Part shown: one piece after another, positions 26,482 through 34,871 of the stretch | Layout of the letters: every line of letters starts with the position of its first letter | Position numbering within the stretch: position 1 is the first letter of the stretch | DNA from: RGIG4079 sp045646905 | Lineage (GTDB): Bacteria; Bacteroidota; Bacteroidia; Bacteroidales; Muribaculaceae | Direction of reading: 5' to 3' | Length of the DNA stretch: 64,000 bases | NCBI GenBank assembly: GCA_045646905.1 | Contig: JAZRLP010000024.1 | Span: 1-64,000 of the forward strand | Notes under the pieces: generated by a model | The model's input: the letters and a program-made list of their open reading frames with translations, nothing else | Told to the model about the DNA's origin: nothing | The model's database searches: none | Program-made: the position numbers and the translations under genes

Positions 26482-26510
26482 GTTGTGTAAATATGATATT
26501 ATTATTGATG

Positions 26511-26518
26511 CAAAATTA
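26511..26518 (-). promoter_or_regulatory. -7 box of the GH31 gene
   Basis: TAATTTTG on the minus strand, 29 bases before the preferred start at 26481 and downstream of the rejected one at 26559, which supports the shorter protein. Confidence 0.5.
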
Positions 26519-26816
26519 ATAAAACATAGCCGATTATGCAATAAAGGTGGTCGATTCATATTATTTAACGATTATTTCCAATAATTAAGTAAAAATTTAG
26601 GACTAAAACCACTACCTTTGCAATGACTATTAAAAATGTTAATGAATAAATTAAGTTAGCATTAACAAAAGACTGTTTTGTTAGACAAATATTATATATA
26701 CTTGAATTTTGGTTATGAGGGAGGTGTGCTGCTGTGAAGTAGTGCACTTTCGTTTTTTTATGAGTATAAATTAAAACACACTCTGTTATTAATTTTCAAC
26801 TTTCGAGAGTATTAGT
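26519..26816. other. Intergenic between GH31 and riboflavin synthase genes
   Basis: About 300 AT-rich bases between divergent promoters. I see no RNA fold, FMN riboswitch signature or credible ORF in it. Confidence 0.4.
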
Positions 26817-26824
26817 TATTTTTG
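26817..26824 (+). promoter_or_regulatory. -7 box of ribE-nitroreductase
   Basis: TATTTTTG, 40 bases before the ribE start; a weak TTTC stands in for the -33 element with a 19-base spacer. Confidence 0.5.
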
Positions 26825-26864
26825 TAGTGTAAAAATGTAAATGAACAAAAATAAGTAAATAGAT

Positions 26865-27476
26865 ATGTTTTCAGGTATAGTTGAAGAGGCTGCTAAGGTG
26901 GTGGCTATAGAGCGCGATGGTGGCAATGTGCATTTGTCGTTGACTTGCTCGTTTGTAAATGAGTTGAAGATTGACCAATCGGTGGCTCATAATGGTGTGT
27001 GTCTTACAGTCGTATCATTAAACGACGATAATAGTTATACAGTAACAGCGATTCAAGAGACTCTCGATAGAAGTAATCTTGGAGGCTTGAAGGTGGGAGA
27101 TTTGGTGAATCTTGAGCGTAGCATGTTGATGAATGGTCGCCTCGATGGTCACATTGTGCAAGGTCATGTTGATTGCACTGCTGTGTGTGAAAGTGTAGAG
27201 GAGGCTGATGGTAGCCACTATTATAAGTTTGTATATGAGGTTGACCCTGCTATGGCTTCAAAGGGATATGTAACAGTCGAAAAAGGGTCGGTAACAGTGA
27301 ATGGTGTGAGCCTCACAGTGTGCGACTCGGAACGCAATAGTTTCCGCGTGGCGATTATTCCTTACACTTTTGAGCATACCAATTTTAAAAACATCGTTGC
27401 TGGCACTCGTGTAAATCTCGAATTTGACATCATAGGCAAATATTTGAGCCGATTGATGGAGTTTCAAAATAAATAA
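26865..27476 (+). CDS. ribE: Riboflavin synthase (alpha subunit)
   Basis: Catalyses the dismutation of two 6,7-dimethyl-8-ribityllumazine molecules to riboflavin, the last step of the pathway. The 203-residue protein has the hallmark start MFSGIVEE and two lumazine-binding repeats (about 1-95 and 96-200), each with the NGVCLTV/NGVSLTV motif. The nitroreductase gene follows after 4 bases, so the flavin producer and a flavoprotein are co-transcribed. Confidence 0.95.
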   Translation: MFSGIVEEAAKVVAIERDGGNVHLSLTCSFVNELKIDQSVAHNGVCLTVVSLNDDNSYTVTAIQETLDRSNLGGLKVGDLVNLERSMLMNGRLDGHIVQGHVDCTAVCESVEEADGSHYYKFVYEVDPAMASKGYVTVEKGSVTVNGVSLTVCDSERNSFRVAIIPYTFEHTNFKNIVAGTRVNLEFDIIGKYLSRLMEFQNK

Positions 27477-27480
27477 ACCT

Positions 27481-28026
27481 ATGCCTTACACTGATTTGTA
27501 TCAACTTATTGAGGCGCGTCAGAGTTGTCGTGCTTATGACTCTACTCGTGAGATAGAGCCAGAAAAACTTGCGCGCATCATTGAGGCTGCTCGATTGGCG
27601 CCATCGGCTTGCAATTCGCAACCGTGGCATCTTATCACGGTAACCGACAAGGAGCGTCGTGAGCAAGTGGCACAAGCATTGACTTCAATAGGGATGAATA
27701 AGTGGGCTCCACAAGCTACAGCATTTATCGTTATCGTGCAAGAGTCGCCCAATTTTACGGCTCGTCTTGGTGGATGGATAAAAAACAAGCATTTCCCATT
27801 GATAGATTGTGGCATAGTGTCGTCGCACATCACATTGGCGGCCACGCAAGAGGGGTTGGGTTCATGTATTCTCGGCTGGTTTGATGAAAAACTGATGCGT
27901 AAAATCCTTGAAATACCTCGTTCAAAACGAGTGTTGATGGTCGTTTCGCTCGGTTATGCCACCGATGAGCATCGACAACATCAACGCAAGCCCATCGAAG
28001 AAATGTCATCAAGCGAAAAATACTAA
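27481..28026 (+). CDS. Nitroreductase family flavoprotein
   Basis: An FMN-dependent NAD(P)H oxidoreductase of 181 residues with the family start IEARQSCRAYD, the FMN-phosphate motif APSACNSQPWHL and the glycine-rich LAATQEGLGSCILGWF. The native substrate cannot be told; such proteins reduce nitro groups, quinones or flavins. It lies 4 bases after ribE, in the same transcript, ending at the hairpin at 28058. Confidence 0.9.
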   Translation: MPYTDLYQLIEARQSCRAYDSTREIEPEKLARIIEAARLAPSACNSQPWHLITVTDKERREQVAQALTSIGMNKWAPQATAFIVIVQESPNFTARLGGWIKNKHFPLIDCGIVSSHITLAATQEGLGSCILGWFDEKLMRKILEIPRSKRVLMVVSLGYATDEHRQHQRKPIEEMSSSEKY

Positions 28027-28057
28027 TATCCTTTTTAGAAGGAAATAAATAAAAACA

Positions 28058-28089
28058 AATAGCGAGCAATGGTATCATTGCTCGCTATT
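28058..28089. terminator. Bidirectional terminator (14-bp perfect stem)
   Basis: AATAGCGAGCAATG pairs perfectly with CATTGCTCGCTATT around GTAT. It lies between the convergent nitroreductase and SGNH genes; the T-rich side is better on the minus strand. Confidence 0.8.
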
Positions 28090-28112
28090 GTTGTATATTG
28101 GGAATAAAATCG

Positions 28113-29405
28113 TTACTTGATTACAGTTTTGAGAACATTGCTCCAGGCTGTGTAACCTTTACCCATGAGTTTAAAACCGTCGTTGGTAAATTCGGCTTTG
28201 AGGTCGCCATTTTCGTCAATCATAGCGGGATAAACGTCAACCCATTGGATTTTGTGTTTCTTTGCCAATTTTTGGAGTTTTTTGTTGGCTGCTTTCACTT
28301 TTTTTGCCGTGCCTTTGAAGTCGGCATACTTTTCATAAGTAGAGTTTACAGGAATGAGACTTTGAAGCACGATAGAGGTGTTGGGTGATACCTCTTTGAT
28401 GTTTTTGATTGCTTGGTCAACATATGCTACGATCGAGTCGGCGTTGAATGCACCACTGAGGTTGTGACCTTTTGCAAGATTTTTGCCGTTGTAGCTTGGA
28501 AGGAGCACGATTTGTTTAGGAGCTTTCTTTGCTACTGTTTTAGCGAGAGAGGGGAGTCCGTCAACAACATCGGCCCAAGAGTTACGTGCCTTTACGTTAG
28601 CATTGCCAAGGAGTTCGTGCCATTCAGGTCCGCCAATAAGTTGGTTGCCTACCAATACGATGTCATCGCCGTCAATAGGATATAGGTCGTTGGGGTTGAA
28701 TTCTACATTGGGGTTGATATATTTGGCAATCTCTTGACACCAAATGCGATAACCTTCGTCATTGAGGTGAAGACCATCGTTTGTGAGGTGTTTGGGGAGT
28801 TTCATTTCTTTGTCGGCAAATGCGGGGAATAGATTTACCCAATTCACACCTTGACGGCGTGCTACTTGTTCGAGCATAACATTGCCGTGGAATATAACCA
28901 TCTCTTTTCCAATCATGTTTTTATAACGTTTGAAATCGTTGTTGATTGGCAACCAACTTTGAAGATAGATTTCGGTAGTTGGAGTTTGTTGTTTGATTTT
29001 TACGATGAGTTTTTCCACTGCAGTAGTGATGCTGTCGGGTGTGAGGTGGTGCGACACATCGTTTACACCTATGAGAAGGAAAATCTTTTTAGGTTTGCCT
29101 TTTGTGATGAGTTCAAGACGATCAGAAACACCTTGCACCACGTCGCTGATGATACCGCGGTTTTTGATGTTGGCATCGTTGAATGCTTCGTTCCAACGTC
29201 CGTTGTCACTTAAACTGTTGCCAAGGATGATGATGTCATCGCCATCAACAGGGAGCTCGGCAAAGTGCGATGCGCGTTGGTAGTAATATTCGTTGTACTT
29301 ATAGGCTTCAGGAGCCTTTTCTGAAAGATAGTCATAGATAGCTTGAGCGTTAGAAGTAAATGCGCAGAGCCCAAGCAATAAAGCTATAATCGCTGATTTC
29401 TTCAT
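28113..29405 (-). CDS. Tandem SGNH/GDSL hydrolase, second domain inactive-looking
   Basis: A 430-residue exported protein (signal peptide ending near NAQA) with two SGNH domains in a row. Domain 1 has the catalytic Ser64 (GNSLSD), the block III GVND at 113-116 and the Asp210-x-x-His213 pair (NDGLHLN). Domain 2 starts with almost the same phrase, YPIDGDDIVLVGN, but the nucleophile is Gln255, block III is lost (PSYNGKN) and the His is Lys412 (NDGFKLM). Domain 1 is probably an esterase acting on acetylated or acylated glycans; the second domain may bind rather than cut. It has a full promoter and no operon partner. Confidence 0.85.
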   Translation of the reverse strand: MKKSAIIALLLGLCAFTSNAQAIYDYLSEKAPEAYKYNEYYYQRASHFAELPVDGDDIIILGNSLSDNGRWNEAFNDANIKNRGIISDVVQGVSDRLELITKGKPKKIFLLIGVNDVSHHLTPDSITTAVEKLIVKIKQQTPTTEIYLQSWLPINNDFKRYKNMIGKEMVIFHGNVMLEQVARRQGVNWVNLFPAFADKEMKLPKHLTNDGLHLNDEGYRIWCQEIAKYINPNVEFNPNDLYPIDGDDIVLVGNQLIGGPEWHELLGNANVKARNSWADVVDGLPSLAKTVAKKAPKQIVLLPSYNGKNLAKGHNLSGAFNADSIVAYVDQAIKNIKEVSPNTSIVLQSLIPVNSTYEKYADFKGTAKKVKAANKKLQKLAKKHKIQWVDVYPAMIDENGDLKAEFTNDGFKLMGKGYTAWSNVLKTVIK

Positions 29406-29442
29406 GATAATAAATGGTTTTATGATGTTAGTAATTTAATCG

Positions 29443-29474
29443 CAAAAATACATCATTTTAATCATAATTGCAAA
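29443..29474 (-). promoter_or_regulatory. Promoter of the tandem SGNH gene
   Basis: On the minus strand TTTG (29471-29474), a 20-base spacer and TATTTTTG (29443-29450): a full consensus promoter 37 bases before the start. Confidence 0.7.
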
Positions 29475-29542
29475 ATGAATTTTAGATGATTCATTGTATT
29501 CGGATTTTCAGCTTGTATAGGGTTAAAATGTGTTAAAAATTA

Positions 29543-29569
29543 GGGGGGGGTAAAAGTTACTTATATTTG
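29543..29569 (+). promoter_or_regulatory. -7 box with poly-G tract in the spacer
   Basis: TATATTTG (29562-29569) is preceded by eight consecutive G (29543-29550), which fall where the -33/-7 spacer should be. The gene starts at 29604. Confidence 0.5.
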
Positions 29570-29603
29570 TAAAAAATGTTTAATTCAATAAGTTACTAGT
29601 TGT

Positions 29604-30299
29604 ATGGATAAGAAAGAAGAAAAGGAATTTGAGAAGAAAGCAGAAATAATGGCTGAGACTATGCTGAAAACACACGGTAAATGGTCTTGTCAAGGTATGT
29701 TGTTGCTTTTTGGCATAATAATATTTTTATCTCTAATTTTATCGTGGTGTACTTCTGATGATACCGAAGTGGATAATATAAATAGTGTAGCAGTAGAAAC
29801 AACAATCGGCTCTAATGAGAGTGACTTGGAGATGCTGGTGGCAGAACCTGTAAAAGAAAAAGATTCTGTAAGATGGCAAGTTTCGGAGAGTGTTGATGAG
29901 ATGACTGACTCGAAAAATGTGTGGAAATCATTAGTTAGTGAAAATTTGGTTCATTTTAGTTTCCCATACGAGGGTGGGTCTTCCTTAAATGTGTGTGTTC
30001 GTTATATGAAAAAATATGGGACTAATGTAATATTAACAATCTCTAAAGGGCAATTATTGTCAAATGAATATAACGGAACGAATTATGTTACAGTAAGGTT
30101 TGATGATGATGCACCTCAAAAATTTTATACAACTGAACCCGCAGACGGAAGCAGTGATTGTTTATTTTTGACAAATGCAAGAAAATTTATCAAGCGAGCA
30201 AAAACAGCAAAATCAATTAAAATTCAAGTCCCGGTTTATCAAGAGGGGAATCCTACCTTTACATTTAAGGTTGATGTGCCATTGACTTGGGAATATTAA
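29604..30299 (+). CDS. Single-pass membrane protein of unknown function
   Basis: A 231-residue protein with a charged cytoplasmic start (MDKKEEKEFEKKAE), one membrane segment at about 31-47 and an outside domain. Residues ~100-230 (SKNVWKSLVSEN ... VTVRFDDDAP ... LFLTNARKFIKRAKTAKSIKIQVPVYQEG ... FKVDVPLTW) have the look of a beta-rich domain seen in many short bacterial envelope and phage-associated proteins, but I cannot name the family or a function. It is alone, with its own promoter, next to the Fic gene. Confidence 0.7.
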   Translation: MDKKEEKEFEKKAEIMAETMLKTHGKWSCQGMLLLFGIIIFLSLILSWCTSDDTEVDNINSVAVETTIGSNESDLEMLVAEPVKEKDSVRWQVSESVDEMTDSKNVWKSLVSENLVHFSFPYEGGSSLNVCVRYMKKYGTNVILTISKGQLLSNEYNGTNYVTVRFDDDAPQKFYTTEPADGSSDCLFLTNARKFIKRAKTAKSIKIQVPVYQEGNPTFTFKVDVPLTWEY

Positions 30300-30565
30300 G
30301 GATTATTGCTGTTCAATAAAAATTGAAAAGAGGAAGGAGGAATCTCAATTACAGAATTTATGAGGTTGATATTTCTTTTGTTGTAGAAGAGTAAATAACG
30401 AAAGGAGTTTGCCAAGGGCATATATTTTTTGAATTATAAGGGATAAAGGTCAAGTTAACAAAAAGGTTTTATATACACATAGTCTTAACATGTTAACGAA
30501 ATCCTCATTTGCTTGACGTTTTTGAACTTTCATGTTAACGAAATCCCGATTTGATTAACATATAC
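30300..30565. other. Intergenic with two 16-bp direct repeats
   Basis: CATGTTAACGAAATCC occurs at 30489-30504 and 30531-30546, 42 bp apart, each followed by a related TCATTTG/CGATTTG-type stretch and then TTGAC or TTAAC. The rest is AT-rich and empty. The repeats lie just past the 3' end of the Fic gene. Confidence 0.6.
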
Positions 30566-31690
30566 TTATTTTGCCGTGTCGTTTTTCTTTATATTTTCAA
30601 GAGAACCTATTAAGAATAGAGACATTAATCCCTTATTTACATAATAGTTTTCACGGCCTAATTTTATCTTCTCCAATAATCCCGTTGACACGATTTTATC
30701 AAGATATTTAGATGCTGTCTGACGACTTATTGACATATCTCGTTGGAAATATTCGAGTTTAGTATAAGGGTGAAAGAATAAGTTGTTTAATAGTTCATGC
30801 TTATAATATTTCCCGAAAAGAGGTCGAAGAATGTTCTTGTATTCAATCATAAGCTCCCCGATCCCTTTTACTAAATTAATGGTGTCAAAAGCTGTTTCTT
30901 CTACTGCATGAAGCATAAAAAGAATCCATTCTTCCCATTCAGAAGCATTATTGGAGTTTTTATCGCGAATGGCTTGTATCAATCGATAATATTCAGCTTT
31001 ATTGCGAGTTATATATCTACTTAGGTAAAGTATTGGCAAATCCAATAATCTATTTTGAACTAAATAGAGTACATTTATGATACGACCAGTTCTTCCATTT
31101 CCATCATAAAATGGGTGAATACTTTCAAATTGATGATGTATAATTGCCATTTTTACAAGAGGGTCAAAATCACACATATAATCGTCGTTAATGAAACTTT
31201 CCAAATTCTTCATGTGTTCGGCGATTTCAGTTGCGTCTTGAGGCGGAGTATATACAACCGTTCCGTCGTTACGCTTAAGGGCAGTTCCTGGTACGGTACG
31301 GAATCCGGCACGATTGTATTCTAATCGTTCTTGAATTTCTTTTATTACATTATTTGTCAATAATTGCCGTTTGCGAATAAGATTAAAACCATGTTGCAAT
31401 GCTTCTCTATAATTCAAAACTTCCTTTGTTGCAGCAGATTGTAACTCTTGATTAATACTTACAGAAGCTCTATAGAGGTCGTCTTGAGTGGTTACAATAT
31501 TCTCTACTTCAGAACTCTCCTTTGCTTCTTGCAGAGTGAGAGAACTAATAAGAATTTGCTCATTGGGTATAGTTGCAGCTAAACCTTTTAATTCCGCTAA
31601 CCGACGATGAGCAATCGTAGCCTGTTTTAATACAGCCTTAGTTTCTACATCTTCAGATAATGGCAAATTGGGAATAATGTATTTATTCAT
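30566..31690 (-). CDS. Fic family protein with N-terminal inhibitory motif
   Basis: Fic enzymes transfer AMP or related groups from nucleotides to proteins. The 374-residue protein has the active motif HPFYDGNGRTGR with catalytic His, an N-terminal Fic_N segment holding SSEVEN, which fits the inhibitory helix pattern (S/T)xxxE(G/N) of class II Fic proteins, and a C-terminal winged-helix domain (about 305-355, ISRQTASKYLDKIVSTGLLEKI). This arrangement is the common self-inhibited type. The target is unknown. A TATCTTTG box at 31750-31757 with a TTG at the right -33 distance serves it; the neighbour at 31802 lies just upstream on the same strand. Confidence 0.9.
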   Translation of the reverse strand: MNKYIIPNLPLSEDVETKAVLKQATIAHRRLAELKGLAATIPNEQILISSLTLQEAKESSEVENIVTTQDDLYRASVSINQELQSAATKEVLNYREALQHGFNLIRKRQLLTNNVIKEIQERLEYNRAGFRTVPGTALKRNDGTVVYTPPQDATEIAEHMKNLESFINDDYMCDFDPLVKMAIIHHQFESIHPFYDGNGRTGRIINVLYLVQNRLLDLPILYLSRYITRNKAEYYRLIQAIRDKNSNNASEWEEWILFMLHAVEETAFDTINLVKGIGELMIEYKNILRPLFGKYYKHELLNNLFFHPYTKLEYFQRDMSISRQTASKYLDKIVSTGLLEKIKLGRENYYVNKGLMSLFLIGSLENIKKNDTAK

Positions 31691-31749
31691 AAGGTTGGTT
31701 GTATTTTACTGGTCTTTATGGTCTTTGTGGTAAGGGATAGATTAGATAG

Positions 31750-31757
31750 CAAAGATA
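31750..31757 (-). promoter_or_regulatory. -7 box of the Fic gene
   Basis: TATCTTTG on the minus strand with a partial -33 (ATTG, 31778-31781) 20 bases upstream. It gives a leader of about 55 bases with two repeats of a TAAAGACCA-like motif. Confidence 0.5.
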
Positions 31758-31801
31758 ATATAATTTGCAATAAAAACCAATCAGCATAAAATTAAAAAAA
31801 A

Positions 31802-32197
31802 TCATTCAAATGGGAATTCTATTTCCAATAGGTTGCAGAATGATTTAAGAATGAAGTAATTTTGAAGACCTGAATCTAAACAATCAACATTAAAACGGGA
31901 ATGTTTATGTTTAAACTTAGACGCAGAAATTACTATTTCATTAGGTTCTTCAGTGTATTCATCAAGGAACATAATATCAAAATATGGATATTTGATTGAA
32001 AAGCAATATATCATATTCCAAAAATTAGGTTCAGAACAGAATAACGCCGCACAATGCAAAACGAAAGCATTCAATTGCTCTTTAAAGTCTTCATAATCAA
32101 TACACAACTTTTTTGCAATCATCTTTCGTAAATCATCTTCTTTATTCATAAATGTTTGGCTATAACAAATATCTAATATTTCTTCAATGTTCCTCAT
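31802..32197 (-). CDS. Hypothetical protein upstream of Fic
   Basis: A 131-residue acidic protein rich in Cys, Phe and Tyr (ICYSQTFMNKEDDLRKMI ... FVLHCAALFCSEPNFWNMIYCF). No family, signal peptide or membrane segment is recognised; the middle is helical and hydrophobic, the end mixed. It is on the same strand as the Fic gene and 111 bases before it, with the Fic promoter between them, so any link is loose. Base composition is more AT-rich than the housekeeping genes nearby, which fits an acquired gene, but this is only an impression. Confidence 0.55.
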   Translation of the reverse strand: MRNIEEILDICYSQTFMNKEDDLRKMIAKKLCIDYEDFKEQLNAFVLHCAALFCSEPNFWNMIYCFSIKYPYFDIMFLDEYTEEPNEIVISASKFKHKHSRFNVDCLDSGLQNYFILKSFCNLLEIEFPFE

Positions 32198-32232
32198 GTA
32201 GCAAAGATGAAGTTTTTATGTTATAAACAAAT

Positions 32233-32274
32233 AAAACAAATGCTGTACCAAAATACTGATACAGCATTTGTTTT
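32233..32274. terminator. Terminator after cysS
   Basis: AAAACAAATGCTGTA (32233-32247) pairs with TACAGCATTTGTTTT (32260-32274): a 15-bp stem whose ends give T runs on both strands. It closes the lolD-cysS operon. Confidence 0.8.
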
Positions 32275-32292
32275 GAGGTTGAAATTTCAGTC

Positions 32293-33783
32293 TTATTTCT
32301 TAATCGACCATTCGAAGCCGTCTTTGGTGTCTTTGACGTCGAAACCTATTTGCGCCAAGCGGTCGCGGATGAGGTCGCTGGTAGCCCAGTCTTTATTGGC
32401 TTTGGCAGTGCGACGCATTTCAAGAATGAAATCAACGGCTTGTTCAAATGGACGGAGTGCATCTTCGTTGCCTTCGCCAGTGGCGATTGTTTCGGTGCGA
32501 ATGCCAAGTATCTCAACCAAGAAGGTGTTGAATAGTTTCTTCAAAGTTTCGATATCTTCGGCTGTAGCAGTTGCTTTGCCGTCGTTTACTTGGTTAATAA
32601 CGCGACACGCATCAAAGAGGTGAGAAATCACGATTGAGGTGTTAAGGTCATCATCCATCGCTTCGTAACATTTTGCTTCATAACCACTCACATCGATTGA
32701 AGATGTTTCGCTTGGAGTGAGTTCTTGCAAGCGTTTCCATCCTTCGAGCATACGATTGAGTGCTTTTTCTGATGCTTGCAATGCTTCGTTGCTGAAATCG
32801 ACAGTGCTACGATATTGAGCTTGAAGAATGAAGAAACGAATGGTCATTGGGGTGTATGCTTGAGTCAATAGTGGATGTGAACCGGTGAAGAATTCATCGA
32901 GAGTGATGAAGTTGCCGAGTGATTTACCCATCTTTTGACCGTTGATGGTAATCATGTTGTTGTGCATCCAATATTTCACAGTCTCTTTGCCGTTGTGAGC
33001 TACCGATTGCGCAATTTCGCACTCGTGGTGAGGGAACATGAGGTCCATACCACCGCCATGAATGTCAAATTGTTCGCCGAGGTATTTTTCGCCCATAGTC
33101 GAACATTCGAGGTGCCAACCGGGGAATCCGTCGCTCCAAGGCGAAGGCCAACGCATGATATGTTCGGGAGCTGCTTTTTTCCAAAGGGCAAAGTCGGCAG
33201 GGTTGCGTTTCTCTTGTTGTCCGTCGAGAGCACGAGTAGTAGAAAGGAGTTCTTCTACATTGCGACCCGATAGTTTGCCATAGGGAAAGTCTTGGTTGAA
33301 TTTGGGTACATCAAAATATATTGAGCCTTGACTTTCGTAGGCATATCCACTTTCAAGGATTTTTTTGATATATTCAATTTGCTCAATGATGTGACCCGAA
33401 GCGTGAGGCTCGATTGAAGGTGGCAACACATTGAGTTTCTCCATCGCTTTGTGGTAGCGATTGAGATAGTGTTGCACTACTTCCATAGGCTCTAATTGGT
33501 CGATGCGCGCTTTTTTTGCGATTTTGTCTTCGCCGTCATCGGCATCGTGCTCAAGGTGACCCACATCGGTGATGTTGCGCACATAACGCACTTTATATCC
33601 GAGGTGGTTGAGATAACGAAATAGAATGTCGAAAGTGATAGCTGGACGAGCGTGGCCCAAGTGGCCGTCGCCATAAACTGTGGGCCCACACACATACATT
33701 CCCACTTTTCCCTCGTGAATGGGTTTGAACAACTCTTTGCGACGAGAGAGGGTGTTGTATATAAATAGATTGTGATTAATCAT
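32293..33783 (-). CDS. cysS: Cysteinyl-tRNA synthetase
   Basis: Attaches cysteine to tRNA-Cys in the cytoplasm. The 496-residue class I synthetase has the HIGH-equivalent HLGH within GPTVYGDGHLGHARPAITFD, zinc ligands in CGPTVY, GWHLECSTM and HHECE, and the KMSKS-equivalent KMGKS, both variants usual in Bacteroidota. It is the last gene of a probable operon lolD-lipoprotein-DUF3467-cysS, with gaps of 8, 22 and 35 bases. Confidence 0.97.
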   Translation of the reverse strand: MINHNLFIYNTLSRRKELFKPIHEGKVGMYVCGPTVYGDGHLGHARPAITFDILFRYLNHLGYKVRYVRNITDVGHLEHDADDGEDKIAKKARIDQLEPMEVVQHYLNRYHKAMEKLNVLPPSIEPHASGHIIEQIEYIKKILESGYAYESQGSIYFDVPKFNQDFPYGKLSGRNVEELLSTTRALDGQQEKRNPADFALWKKAAPEHIMRWPSPWSDGFPGWHLECSTMGEKYLGEQFDIHGGGMDLMFPHHECEIAQSVAHNGKETVKYWMHNNMITINGQKMGKSLGNFITLDEFFTGSHPLLTQAYTPMTIRFFILQAQYRSTVDFSNEALQASEKALNRMLEGWKRLQELTPSETSSIDVSGYEAKCYEAMDDDLNTSIVISHLFDACRVINQVNDGKATATAEDIETLKKLFNTFLVEILGIRTETIATGEGNEDALRPFEQAVDFILEMRRTAKANKDWATSDLIRDRLAQIGFDVKDTKDGFEWSIKK

Positions 33784-33818
33784 TTTGGTATGATATTGAT
33801 TAAATTGATTGTGTGAAA

Positions 33819-34136
33819 TTATGCCATGAAAGGGTTGGGGATATCGTTGCCACCATTGCCTTGGTTGCCATTTTTAGGCATTTTGCGTTCGATTTCGCCA
33901 AAAGTAGCTTCATATTTTTGCACATTGTCGCGAAGCGCAAAAAGGAGATTTTTTGCGTTTTCGGGAGTCATAATGATGCGTGATTGCACTTTTGCTTGAG
34001 GCATATTGGGCGCAACAGTGATGAAATCGAGAAAAAACTCGCCTGCTGAATGTGAAATTACAGTGAGGTTAGAATAATGTCCATTAGCAACTTCGGGAGT
34101 AAGTTCGATTTTTATTTCATTCTTTTTTTGTTCCAT
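33819..34136 (-). CDS. DUF3467 domain protein
   Basis: A 105-residue protein matching the short DUF3467 family: IELTPEVANGHYSNLTVISHSAGEFFLDFI, PQAKVQSRIIMTPENAKNLLFAL and NVQKYEATFG. The tail is rich in Asn and Gly. The function of the family is not known. It lies 22 bases after the NigD-like lipoprotein gene and 35 bases before cysS, in the same transcript. Confidence 0.85.
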   Translation of the reverse strand: MEQKKNEIKIELTPEVANGHYSNLTVISHSAGEFFLDFITVAPNMPQAKVQSRIIMTPENAKNLLFALRDNVQKYEATFGEIERKMPKNGNQGNGGNDIPNPFMA

Positions 34137-34158
34137 GATTATATAATGTTTTTAAGTT

Positions 34159-34863
34159 TTATTGCATTGGGGTGAGAGTGATTTTTTTGAATTCTATTTT
34201 GTTGTTTCCAAAGTTGGAGTCGTTGACATGCAAGGTGAATCCTTTGCAAGTGGGGCGATTCCATAAGTTGGCAATATCGATAGAAGCAATAAAGCCTTTG
34301 TATGAGGCGTTTTTGTTATTGTCTTTTTTGTATGACAAGTACACATCGGGCATTTCATTGTCGATAGTAGAGGCGTCAATCATGAGCATGAATTCCAATG
34401 GCTCAATAATATAGGTTAATCCACATTGAATGTTGAGATATGTGCCTGAACGTTGTATAATATCAACGAATATGGGGTTATAATTGGGATTAGGTAGTCG
34501 ATTCAACTCTCCTGTACGAATAGAGTCGTTGAAAACCGAAGCAACACTATTAACCGTAACATTGTCGTCAATATTGTGTATGCCAGTCTCAGGTGTGTAG
34601 GCGAGCAATACGCGTGAATTTACTTTAGTTAATGCTGTGTCGAGAGCAATGTTATTGGCACGAAGAGTGGTCAATCGAGAGTCGCCCTCTTTTTGGAATT
34701 GAAACACCGAGTTGTGATTATTGCTTTCGGGATTGCCCACAAATGTAACGATATCGTGCATTGTCGATTGGTCAATAATAGGGGAGTCATTGTCGTCATT
34801 CAAACAAGCTGTAGCACTCAATCCTAAGCATAATATTAATAGATACTGTTTTAGCGTTTTCAT
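34159..34863 (-). CDS. NigD-like lipoprotein
   Basis: A 234-residue lipoprotein (lipobox TAC, Cys20, followed by LNDDND as in NigD-like proteins of Bacteroides). The first part (DIVTFVGNPESNNHNSVFQFQKEGDSRLTTLRAN ... VNSRVLLAYTPE) matches the OB-like N-terminal domain of that family, and the second part is a beta-rich C-terminal domain. The cellular role of NigD-like proteins is not settled. It follows lolD by 8 bases. Confidence 0.65.
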   Translation of the reverse strand: MKTLKQYLLILCLGLSATACLNDDNDSPIIDQSTMHDIVTFVGNPESNNHNSVFQFQKEGDSRLTTLRANNIALDTALTKVNSRVLLAYTPETGIHNIDDNVTVNSVASVFNDSIRTGELNRLPNPNYNPIFVDIIQRSGTYLNIQCGLTYIIEPLEFMLMIDASTIDNEMPDVYLSYKKDNNKNASYKGFIASIDIANLWNRPTCKGFTLHVNDSNFGNNKIEFKKITLTPMQ

Positions 34864-34871
34864 CGTTGTAG

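Noticed and set aside
26519..26864. FMN riboswitch before riboflavin synthase
   Set aside because: The conserved FMN-element sequences are not seen, and the promoter box is only 40 bases from the start codon, too short for the aptamer.
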